From Acetivibrio cellulolyticus CD2 (lineage in GTDB: Bacteria > Bacillota > Clostridia > Acetivibrionales > Acetivibrionaceae), in NCBI RefSeq assembly GCF_000179595.2, contig NZ_JH556653.1, positions 564,395 to 628,394 of the forward strand: a stretch of 64,000 nucleotides of DNA, written 5' to 3'. This document shows, one piece after another, positions 41,350-49,448 of this stretch. Positions within the stretch are counted from its first letter, which is position 1, and each line of letters opens with the position of its first letter. A program made the position numbers and the translations under genes. The notes under the pieces are model-generated. The model worked only from the letters and a program-made list of their open reading frames with translations, was not told the origin of the DNA and did not search any database.

Positions 41350-42066
41350 TCACCCCTGACTCCATCGCTTTTTTTCTAATATTATCATTGCCAAAGCAAG
41401 AAAAACTCCTATTAAGCTGAAAAAGAATACAAAGTCTTTAAGATTAATAGTTCCCTGTACAAATTCCTGGAATCTTCCATAAAATGAAATCCAATCTGCA
41501 AGCTTATAAAGCACTCCGCTCAAAGCGCCCTTAAAAAAGTCTATAACCCATACAAAGAACAAACTTAAAGCTCCTATTACTGCTGAAACTATAGCATTCT
41601 CTGTCAGAGAAGATGCAAACACTCCAAACGCAACAAAGAATGCCCCCATAAGAATATATCCCATATAACTTGTGATCATTGAAGATACATTCAAATCACC
41701 TGATACTGCAATAATAATTGGATAAATAGCTGTTACAGCAACCATCATTAAATAAACCATAAGCGCCGCAAAATATTTGCCCATTACAATTGCAGGTACT
41801 CCATTAGGAGAAGTCATCAAAAGGACTTCTGTACCATTTTTCTTTTCCTCGGCAAATACCCTCATTGTTAGAATAGGTAACACAAAAGCAAGCATAATAC
41901 CTAAGTTATAGATTATTGCTCCAAACAACGTCTGTGTAGGTCCACTTGCTTGCAAAATCGGCTTAATAAAGTTAAGCGATAGCAAAAAAGTATAAACACC
42001 AGTTAAAACGTATGCTAAAGGAGAATAAAAATAGCCTTTAAGTTCTCTTTTAAAAATTGACCACAT
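41350..42066 (-). CDS. ABC-2 type permease (GldF-like)
   Basis: Membrane subunit of 238 aa with six predicted helices. MWSIFKRELKGYFYSPLAYV at the N-terminus and EEKKNGTEVLLMTSPNG in the cytoplasmic loop are typical of ABC-2 permeases of the GldF/NosY type. It starts 2 nt after the ATPase gene ends and precedes the gldG-like gene by 5 nt, so it is clearly one operon. Confidence 0.88.
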   Translation of the reverse strand: MWSIFKRELKGYFYSPLAYVLTGVYTFLLSLNFIKPILQASGPTQTLFGAIIYNLGIMLAFVLPILTMRVFAEEKKNGTEVLLMTSPNGVPAIVMGKYFAALMVYLMMVAVTAIYPIIIAVSGDLNVSSMITSYMGYILMGAFFVAFGVFASSLTENAIVSAVIGALSLFFVWVIDFFKGALSGVLYKLADWISFYGRFQEFVQGTINLKDFVFFFSLIGVFLALAMIILEKKRWSQG

Positions 42067-42068
42067 AA

Positions 42069-43103
42069 TTATTCATCCCCCTTTTCTTCGTCTGGAATAT
42101 CTTGTTCTTCTACTTCTTCCGAAGTTATCTCTTCATCATTTTCCTGTTTATTCTTATCCAAATCAGCATTCGGATCCTTTGATGTAATCTTAAGGAATAC
42201 TTCTTCAAGATTCATTCCTACAGATTTAATCTCTAATATAGGATAACCGTGTTTAGCCATCTCAAAGAAAATAGGCTTCCTAAGATCTACATCCTTATTA
42301 GCTTCAACTAAATATTCATAAGCATCCTCAAACTTACCGTTTTCTGTAACGTTATTTACTCCATCGATACCTTTAAGAGCTTTTACAACTTCATTGCTAG
42401 GTCCATCTATCTTTACAGAGTACATTGCAGAACCTTCAACACTCTTTGTAAGATTTTCCGGGGTATCAACTGCAACTATCTGCCCCTTGTTTATTATGAC
42501 AATACGTTCACAAACCGCGCTGATTTCCTGCATTATATGCGAACTAAGGATTATAGTGTGATCCTTTCCAAGAGCTTTGATCAACTTTCTGACTTCAATA
42601 ATCTGAGTTGGGTCAAGTCCAACTGTAGGCTCGTCCAAAATAAGAACCTCAGGGTTACCTATAAGTGCTTGTGCCAAGCCTACCCTCTGTTTGTATCCTT
42701 TTGAGAGGTTTTTTATAAGTCTTTTACTGACGTCTGAAATCTTTACCAGTTCCATAACATCAGATACCTGACTTTTCCTTTTCTTTCTGTCAACCTTCTT
42801 CAGATCACTTACGAAATTCAGGTACTCACTAACTGTCAAATCTGTATAAAGCGGAGGCATTTCCGGTAAATATCCAACTCGCTTCTTAACCTCGCGAGGA
42901 TCTACGCTAACATCATACCCATTTACTTTTACAGTTCCACTTGTTGAAGGCAGATACCCAGTTATCATATTCATTGTAGTAGATTTACCTGCCCCATTTG
43001 GCCCTAAGAAACCAAGTATTTCACCTTTTTCTACAGTAAAACTTAAGTTTCTGACAGCCTTTATTTGACCATAAGATTTAGTCAAATCCAGCACTTCAAT
43101 CAT
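42069..43103 (-). CDS. ABC transporter ATP-binding protein (GldA-like)
   Basis: Nucleotide-binding subunit, 344 aa. Walker A GPNGAGKS (about 34-41), signature LSKGYKQRVGLAQAL (134-148), Walker B VLILDEP (153-159) and the switch His in LSSHIM. A C-terminal regulatory region follows the ATPase domain, ending in an acidic tail (NDEEITSEEVEEQD). First gene of the four-gene operon with permease, GldG-like and DUF4340 proteins. Substrate unknown. Confidence 0.93.
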   Translation of the reverse strand: MIEVLDLTKSYGQIKAVRNLSFTVEKGEILGFLGPNGAGKSTTMNMITGYLPSTSGTVKVNGYDVSVDPREVKKRVGYLPEMPPLYTDLTVSEYLNFVSDLKKVDRKKRKSQVSDVMELVKISDVSKRLIKNLSKGYKQRVGLAQALIGNPEVLILDEPTVGLDPTQIIEVRKLIKALGKDHTIILSSHIMQEISAVCERIVIINKGQIVAVDTPENLTKSVEGSAMYSVKIDGPSNEVVKALKGIDGVNNVTENGKFEDAYEYLVEANKDVDLRKPIFFEMAKHGYPILEIKSVGMNLEEVFLKITSKDPNADLDKNKQENDEEITSEEVEEQDIPDEEKGDE

Positions 43104-43427
43104 CGTGTTCTCTCCTTCCGTTCGTTCATAGTTCTACAAACCCACGACACATAATACCATTATCCTAAAATAATTTTAATAAATTGTGAACAAATTGTAA
43201 CCATTTTTTTTGCTGTGATGTTTAGAAAAGTATAATATGACCTGCATATTATATAGCTTTTTAAGGCTTTTATCAAGATATATTTGACAGGTTTACATTG
43301 GCAGAAAGCTATACCCCTTTAAACTGTAAGCACATAGGAAAGGTCTCACATAATATGGAATGCTGAAAATATAACTTCAGCCTTTCCTAGGTGAGACCTT
43401 AAAATAAATGTCTTGTTTATTATAAAC
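43104..43427. other. Intergenic region between the calcium ATPase and ABC genes
   Basis: 324 nt with no gene. It holds the crossing inverted repeats at 43335-43400 and, on the minus strand, a possible ABC-operon promoter near 43155 (TTAAAA-N17-TATTAT). The rest is AT-rich. Confidence 0.5.
43335..43404 (-). terminator. Crossing inverted repeats / terminator behind the calcium ATPase gene
   Basis: Two pairs of arms are interleaved: TAGGAAAGG (43335-43343) with CCTTTCCTA (43381-43389), and GGTCTCAC (43342-43349) with GTGAGACC (43391-43398). They cross, so they form alternative stems or a pseudoknot. A small CTGAA/TTCAG hairpin sits between them. It starts 24 nt past the ATPase stop codon. Confidence 0.65.
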
Positions 43428-46145
43428 TTATATGTACTTTCTATTTACTTTGAAGAAACTTGATATCACCGGCCCAAGGGCAGAAAAACCTGCTACAAGT
43501 ACCCAGTCATAATATGATAACGGCACTGTCTTGAATATTCCCTGAAAAGTGGGTATATATACAACACCTATGATCATGATCAGTGAACAGATTACCGACA
43601 AAACAAGCGGGATGTTGTTAAAGATCGGTATCTCAAATATATTCTTTCTCTCAGATTTGCATTCAAATACATGTACAAGTTGAGTCAACACAAGTGTTAC
43701 AAAAGCCCCAGTTCTTGCTGTAGTAACATCTTTCGTAAAGTACAGTACACTTATAAACACTGCCAGTGTGCTTAATCCCACAAGCAAGCCTCTAAAAAGT
43801 ATCAGGTTTAACAGACCATTGGAAAATATATTTTCTTTAGCTCCCCTTGGAGGTCTCATCATTATATCCTTTTCTGCCGGATCGAGACTTAAGGCGATAG
43901 CCGGAAGTCCATCGGTCACAAGATTAACCCACAGTATCTGTATGGGTAAAAGCGGAAGAGGCAATCCTATAAGCGTTCCAAGGAACATTGTCAATACTTC
44001 GCCTATGTTACACGCCAACATATATCTGATGAATTTTCTGATATTATTATATATAACTCTGCCCTCTTCAATTGCTGCTACAATAGTTGCAAAATTGTCG
44101 TCCAATAGTATCATTGAAGATGCCTCTTTTGTTACATCTGTTCCGGTTATGCCCATCGCAATCCCAATATCAGCTTCCTTTATGGCAGGTGCATCGTTCA
44201 CACCGTCTCCTGTCATAGCTACAATATGCCCCTGTTTTTTTAGTGCCTTTACAATTCTAAGCTTGTGCTTTGGTGAAACCCTGGCATAAACTGATACATC
44301 ATTTACTATGGACTGCAGCTTTATATCATCCATGGCTTCAAGTTCTGTACCAGTCATAACCTTATCGCCGTCCATGGCAATACTCAGTTCTCTTGCTATA
44401 GCTCCTGCTGTTATCTTATGATCACCAGTTATCATTACTGGCTTTATTCCTGCAAGTCTACATTTTCTTACGGCATTTATAGCTTCTGTTCTTGGCGGAT
44501 CTATCATCCCTATGAGTCCTACAAAAACAAGGCCCTCTTCAACATGTACATTGTCATAATTTCTGGAATTTAATTTTTTATATGCAACACCTAAGACTCT
44601 TAATGCCTCCTTCGCAAGTTCATCATTTTTTCTTAAAACTATCCGTTTATCCTCTTCACCTAATTCCCTAATACCGCTAGCTGTGTAAATCTTAGTGCAT
44701 TTTTCAATTATTATATCAGGTGCTCCCTTGGTAAATGCATATATTTCTCCCTTTCGGGTCTCACATATTACCGACATACACTTTCTATCCGAGTCAAATG
44801 GAAGCTCACCAATCCTAAAATAGCTGTTATTCAACTGTTCCTGTGTCAGGCCTGCCTTGGCACCTAAAACCAGGAGAGCAGCTTCTGTAGGATCACCGCT
44901 TAATTCCCATTTTTCATTCTTTGAAAACATTGCCTTCATCTTATCAAAAGCATTGTCATTATCCTTAATTGTTTTCACCATAACAGCATTATTACACACA
45001 CCTCCAATTTCTATTGTAAGCTTCAAGCTTGCCCGTTGGAGTGGATCTGCTTTTTTCCCCGTAATGGTAAATTCGCCTTCGCTGCTCAATGATCCCCCAT
45101 TTATTTCTACAACACTTCCACCTGTATAAACCTTTCTTACAGTCATCTTATTTTCAGTCAAGGTACCTGTCTTATCCGAACAAATTACACTGGCACATCC
45201 TAACGTCTCAACTGCCGGAAGTTTTCTGACAAGTGAATTTCTCTTAAGCATTTTTTGCACCCCAAGTGCAAGAGCAATCGTAACTATAGCCGGCAGTCCT
45301 TCAGGAACCGCCGCTACAGCAAGACTTATACCCGACAGAAGCATGGTAAAAACCTTTTCTCCCCTAATGATACCGGTTATCGATACAATAGCACAAATTA
45401 CAAGGCAGCCATATACAATGAATTTTCCCAAATGATCAAGTCTTTTCTGAAGGGGAGTTTCTTCATCTTCTATGTTCTGGATCATATCTGCAATCTTGCC
45501 CATTTCAGTAAGCATACCCGTAGCACTGGCTATAGCTTTTCCCCTTCCGCTTGTTACAATCGTTCCCATAAATACATGATTCAATTTATCCCCAATATTT
45601 TCAGCCTTTTTGCTCCCTGATTCCAGAGTTTTTTCAACAGGTACCGACTCACCGGTAAGCAATGATTCGTCAACAAGCAGTCCATTGGCATCTACCAGCA
45701 AAGCATCCGCAGGTACTCTATCACCCGCTTCAAGTACTATCATTTCTCCGGGTACTATCATTTCTGCCTGAATCTCCACAAGCCTTCCATCCCTGATAAC
45801 CCTGGCAACCGGCGCTGCAAGTCCCTTCAAAGCTTCCATGGTTTTTTCAGTACGGTACTCTTGAATAAATCCAAGAACAGAATTAATAATTACTATTGCT
45901 ACTATAGTAATAGCTTCAGTTATTTCACCCATAAAAGCCGATATAAGGGTACAAGCAATAAGGATCAGTACCATAAAATCACTAAACTGCTCAAGTAGGA
46001 TTTTAAGTGCTGAGATTCTCTTTTTTTCGGCCAGGGTATTAGGACCATATTTTTCAAATTTTCGTTTTGCTTCCTTTTCACTTAAGCCCGTGTAAACCGT
46101 ACTTTCCCCGTTTAGGCTTTTCAGCGAAGCACCCGTGGTACTCAA
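43428..46145 (-). CDS. Calcium-translocating P-type ATPase (PMCA/SERCA type)
   Basis: P2-type cation pump of 905 aa that uses ATP to export Ca2+. Seen: actuator TGES (164-167), ion-site PEGLP (281-285), phosphorylation site DKTGTLT with Asp324, nucleotide-domain KGAPD, and hinge TGDGVNDAPA. The C-terminal half holds six helices, with NLVTDGLPAIALSLDP as in SERCA-like bacterial pumps (YloB/LMCA1). The start is TTG, nine nt after AGGAG; the nearby ATG runs into a stop at once. Monocistronic, with its own 3' structure. Mn2+ transport is a possible alternative. Confidence 0.93.
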   Translation of the reverse strand: MSTTGASLKSLNGESTVYTGLSEKEAKRKFEKYGPNTLAEKKRISALKILLEQFSDFMVLILIACTLISAFMGEITEAITIVAIVIINSVLGFIQEYRTEKTMEALKGLAAPVARVIRDGRLVEIQAEMIVPGEMIVLEAGDRVPADALLVDANGLLVDESLLTGESVPVEKTLESGSKKAENIGDKLNHVFMGTIVTSGRGKAIASATGMLTEMGKIADMIQNIEDEETPLQKRLDHLGKFIVYGCLVICAIVSITGIIRGEKVFTMLLSGISLAVAAVPEGLPAIVTIALALGVQKMLKRNSLVRKLPAVETLGCASVICSDKTGTLTENKMTVRKVYTGGSVVEINGGSLSSEGEFTITGKKADPLQRASLKLTIEIGGVCNNAVMVKTIKDNDNAFDKMKAMFSKNEKWELSGDPTEAALLVLGAKAGLTQEQLNNSYFRIGELPFDSDRKCMSVICETRKGEIYAFTKGAPDIIIEKCTKIYTASGIRELGEEDKRIVLRKNDELAKEALRVLGVAYKKLNSRNYDNVHVEEGLVFVGLIGMIDPPRTEAINAVRKCRLAGIKPVMITGDHKITAGAIARELSIAMDGDKVMTGTELEAMDDIKLQSIVNDVSVYARVSPKHKLRIVKALKKQGHIVAMTGDGVNDAPAIKEADIGIAMGITGTDVTKEASSMILLDDNFATIVAAIEEGRVIYNNIRKFIRYMLACNIGEVLTMFLGTLIGLPLPLLPIQILWVNLVTDGLPAIALSLDPAEKDIMMRPPRGAKENIFSNGLLNLILFRGLLVGLSTLAVFISVLYFTKDVTTARTGAFVTLVLTQLVHVFECKSERKNIFEIPIFNNIPLVLSVICSLIMIIGVVYIPTFQGIFKTVPLSYYDWVLVAGFSALGPVISSFFKVNRKYI

Positions 46146-46309
46146 TACATATCACTCCTTTTCGTAAGCATAAAGCGTCTCACTCAAAATCAAGTACTTT
46201 TATTTAATTTCAAGTCCCCATATAGTCCTATTTTTATTCAAAAATCACAATAAATAGACCAACTTATACCCTCATTATTACAATTTCAAAATTTAGCGGG
46301 AATTTGCCG

Positions 46310-46331
46310 AAAAAAAAGTGGCTTCCGCCAC
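46310..46331 (-). terminator. Terminator after the DHHW gene
   Basis: Minus strand GTGGC, GGAA loop, GCCAC, then eight T, about 35 nt past the stop codon. Confidence 0.93.
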
Positions 46332-46365
46332 ATTTTCACATTCAAAGTTAATCTTTTTAATACAC

Positions 46366-47682
46366 TTATTTATCGTACATCAAGTTTTCAACACTGCTCA
46401 TAAAATCTCTCGAATTAACATTCTCCATATAATTTACAAACAGAATTTCATTTATGCCTTTTGAATCAATAAAATCAATAAGATTCCCATGTATAGTAAT
46501 ATCATAAAATCTTGGATCAACAACATATATTTCTTCATAGTGCGGCAAAAGAAAAGGTACTATAGTATTACCATAAGAGTCCTTTACTACTAAAAGTTTT
46601 TTGCCGTTTTTATTTTCAGTTTTAATAACAGCCCAGGTAGCATCCCCGCCACTCAGGAATACCAGGTATTTATCCTTCTTTGTTTCTGCGTACTTCATAT
46701 CTATGATCTTTGCTTCACTGCAATTATTCCAATGATGCATTTCATATTTATAGTTTACATACGGAATATAAGCATATATAGTATCAGGATTATCCTCAAT
46801 ACTTTTATCCATTGTTTTAGAATAAGAACTTCCTAGAAAATTATCAATTTGCACAGTTTGGTATTTTTCAAGAGGTACTGTATCTTCATTTTTGGTTTTC
46901 ATAAAGGCCGAATAACCGTAATATGCACCTAAAGCGGTCCAATGGTGATCACTTCTGAAGTAGATATATTCATCCTTATGGGTGTTTAATATGTCATATG
47001 CATTTACGGAAGTAATTCCGCTGCTAAATTTTGTATCCAGGAACTTTATCGCATTATTCTGAGAATCGGATATTCCTTTATACTTTTTAAGTTGTACAAA
47101 TTCACTATTTGTTGGTGCAATCAAAGAATATACGGGTATTTTATTGTTTAACCGTTCATTATACTTATTTAGCACCTCAGCATAATAATCAAAACTATCC
47201 TTGTTAAACTTAAAGAGTTCCACCGCTTTTCCATCAATGACAAGCCAATAGCCAACCCCTTCACTTTCATTATACTTTTTTTCCGCAGTTGGAGAAGGCG
47301 CGCCAGATGTATTCTGAGGTTCCTTTGTAGCACTTACTTCATCGCCCGTATCAACTTTTTTATCCCCAACTGTATTAATTTCCTTGGACTTGTCGGCAAC
47401 AATTATTTTTGCATCGGAGGTATTAAAAAACATTGCCTGTTTGATACCTGAACTTATTCTTAAAAGCTTGTCCCTCCAAATAAAAGTATCGTTATAATAA
47501 TCATTGTAGTCGCTGAAGTAGCTGCCGTTTGCTAATGTAGATAAGGTAAAGTCAGGCTTTTGCTTCAACGCCCTATTTTCAAGTTCTGAAACTTCAGGTT
47601 TGTTTATGTTAACAAAATTTGCAATACCTAAAATCAATATTATGGCAAGAAATATTATTGTATCTAACTGTAACTTTTTCAT
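46366..47682 (-). CDS. DHHW-motif (AlgX/AlgJ-like) O-acyltransferase partner
   Basis: Membrane-anchored outer-surface protein of 438 aa: one N-terminal helix (about residues 8-25), an NRAL motif (ENRALKQKPDF), a Ser/Thr/Pro-rich low-complexity linker (TGDEVSATKEPQNTSGAPSP) and an SGNH-like catalytic domain with the name-giving SDHHW followed by TALGAYYGY, and VVKDSYGNT late in the protein. ATG 47682 is chosen, seven nt after GGAGG. Such proteins transfer acetyl groups, received through an MBOAT partner, to surface polysaccharides; the MBOAT gene lies just upstream. Confidence 0.86.
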   Translation of the reverse strand: MKKLQLDTIIFLAIILILGIANFVNINKPEVSELENRALKQKPDFTLSTLANGSYFSDYNDYYNDTFIWRDKLLRISSGIKQAMFFNTSDAKIIVADKSKEINTVGDKKVDTGDEVSATKEPQNTSGAPSPTAEKKYNESEGVGYWLVIDGKAVELFKFNKDSFDYYAEVLNKYNERLNNKIPVYSLIAPTNSEFVQLKKYKGISDSQNNAIKFLDTKFSSGITSVNAYDILNTHKDEYIYFRSDHHWTALGAYYGYSAFMKTKNEDTVPLEKYQTVQIDNFLGSSYSKTMDKSIEDNPDTIYAYIPYVNYKYEMHHWNNCSEAKIIDMKYAETKKDKYLVFLSGGDATWAVIKTENKNGKKLLVVKDSYGNTIVPFLLPHYEEIYVVDPRFYDITIHGNLIDFIDSKGINEILFVNYMENVNSRDFMSSVENLMYDK

Positions 47683-47727
47683 AACCAAACGCCTCCAATA
47701 GGTTATTTAATCGATGCCACCATACCG

Positions 47728-47892
47728 GTGCCTCGTATAAGAATCAATTTTCAGGGCCTTTGGGGCTTAGAACAGCAGCAGCGCATTCTTAACATTATAA
47801 AAGATATAGTTCCTCTGCTTATCGCAGACGATTTTACTACTTTGATTGCAGCTTCCGCTGCGATAAGCAGTCAGTTTGACAAATTGCACTAG
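47728..47892 (+). CDS. Possible 54-aa plus-strand ORF
   Basis: Between the two O-acylation genes, on the opposite strand, there is an open frame from GTG with no stop for 54 codons (VPRIRINFQGLWGLEQQQRI, then a hydrophobic stretch and FTTLIAASAAISSQF). It looks protein-like in composition but has no ribosome site, and it contains a perfect 13-bp inverted repeat and the 28-nt repeat, so it may be non-coding or a gene remnant. I do not recognise it. Confidence 0.2.
   Translation: MPRIRINFQGLWGLEQQQRILNIIKDIVPLLIADDFTTLIAASAAISSQFDKLH
47815..47870. repeat. Perfect 13-bp inverted repeat holding the 28-nt repeat, copy B
   Basis: CTGCTTATCGCAG (47815-47827) and CTGCGATAAGCAG (47858-47870) are exact complements around 30 nt. 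The right half contains the 28-nt sequence shared with 37194-37221, whose own small hairpin GCAGC/GCTGC would compete with the long stem. No T run follows on either strand, so it is not a simple terminator. Confidence 0.8.
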
Positions 47893-49307
47893 AACTTATA
47901 GTAGAGGAACGGGTTGTATGACTGACCTACAAGCAGAATAATTGACCCTATAAATATTGCAATATTAGCAGTGGATTTTATTAACTGGTCAACAGAGTAA
48001 ATCCCTATTTGCTTTTCGCTCAGAATTCTTTTCAATCGTTCAAAAAGCTTTTTTACAACAGGTGTACAACCGATTAGAGCAATTAAAATAAAGATTATAT
48101 AATTACCCATACAAATTGCAACCTCGGGACTTGACCACGAAGGAGCATTTATTCCAAACATTATCCCGATAAACTGAAAGGCCTGCCTTAAATCGGTATG
48201 GTAGAAGAATACCCAACCTACAAGTATTATTACAAAAAAGTAGGCTCTCCATAAAACTTGAGGTATTCTTTTTTCAAACTTAAATAACACGTACTTTTCC
48301 ACAACTATAAGCATAAAGAAATAGATTCCCCATACAATAAAATTCCAGCTTGCCCCATGCCAGAAACCGGTAAGAAACCATACAACCATCATATTCCTTA
48401 TATGATTTTTTCTATTCCCTCCAAGCGGAATGTAAACGTAATCTCTGAAAAATGACGTTAATGACATATGCCATCTGCGCCAGAATTCAGTAGCAGATTT
48501 TGCTACATACGGATAATCAAAGTTCTCCTTATAGTTAAAGCCATACATTTTCCCCAAACCAATTGCCATATCTGAATAACCCGAAAAATCAAAATAGATT
48601 TGTATTGCAAACAATAAAATTCCCATCCACGCTCCTAATACAGGTAATCGTGTGTAGTCACTATCCAGAAAAGCTTGAGCAAATTCGCCCGCCTGATTTG
48701 CAATTATAACCTTTTTCCCCAGGCCCACAATAAAACGGCTCACACCATTATTGAACGCCTCTGCCGTCAGCATTCTGTTTTCAATATTTTGTGCAATATC
48801 TTTATATCTTACAATAGGTCCTGCTACAAGGTGATGAAACAAGGATACAAACAGCAAAAATTTGAACGGAGATTTTTGCGCTGTTACCTCTCCTCTGTAC
48901 ACATCAACTACATAGGAAATGGACTGGAATGTGTAAAATGAAATTCCAATCGGAAGGCTAAAGCTCACAACCGGTATATCTAAGCCTGATAAATTATTCA
49001 CATTCTCTGCTATAAAACTAAAATATTTAAAGAATCCAAGAATAAGGATATTGCCCGTAACGGATAAAGCGACTATCCCCTTACCCTTCCAACTTCCTCT
49101 GTACTTTTGGACAAGAAGGCCGTTAGTGTAATCAAATAATGCTGTAAAAATTAAAACACTAATCCATATCGGCTCTCCCCATGCATAAAAAATAAGAGAA
49201 GTAATGATAAGTACCCAATTTCTGCAAGTATCGTTGTTGATTGAATAATACAAAATGAGGTTTATAGGCAAAAAGACGCACAAAAACAAAAGACTTGAAA
49301 AGACCAC
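47889..49307 (-). CDS. MBOAT family O-acyltransferase (AlgI/DltB-like)
   Basis: Multi-helix membrane protein of 472 aa that passes acyl (probably acetyl) groups across the membrane. AlgI hallmarks: PIGISFYTFQSISYVVDVYRG, LVAGPIVRY, DFSGYSDMAIGLGKMYGF, RWHMSLTSFFRDYVYIPLGG and the catalytic His in TGFWHGASWNF. The start is GTG with GGGGGA upstream. It lies 200 nt upstream of the DHHW gene on the same strand; together they form a surface O-acylation pair. The polymer (peptidoglycan, secondary wall polymer or exopolysaccharide) cannot be read from the sequence. Confidence 0.93.
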   Translation of the reverse strand: MVFSSLLFLCVFLPINLILYYSINNDTCRNWVLIITSLIFYAWGEPIWISVLIFTALFDYTNGLLVQKYRGSWKGKGIVALSVTGNILILGFFKYFSFIAENVNNLSGLDIPVVSFSLPIGISFYTFQSISYVVDVYRGEVTAQKSPFKFLLFVSLFHHLVAGPIVRYKDIAQNIENRMLTAEAFNNGVSRFIVGLGKKVIIANQAGEFAQAFLDSDYTRLPVLGAWMGILLFAIQIYFDFSGYSDMAIGLGKMYGFNYKENFDYPYVAKSATEFWRRWHMSLTSFFRDYVYIPLGGNRKNHIRNMMVVWFLTGFWHGASWNFIVWGIYFFMLIVVEKYVLFKFEKRIPQVLWRAYFFVIILVGWVFFYHTDLRQAFQFIGIMFGINAPSWSSPEVAICMGNYIIFILIALIGCTPVVKKLFERLKRILSEKQIGIYSVDQLIKSTANIAIFIGSIILLVGQSYNPFLYYKF

Positions 49308-49448
49308 GTAGAATCCCCCAATCCATGTTGTGATTTGATAAATTTTAAACTTATAACTAGACTCTACACCTATTTTAGATTTGTTTCAAGTTGTTGGGGT
49401 TAATTCCCTGTTCTATTTACTGGCTTGTAAGGATGATATTACTATTTT

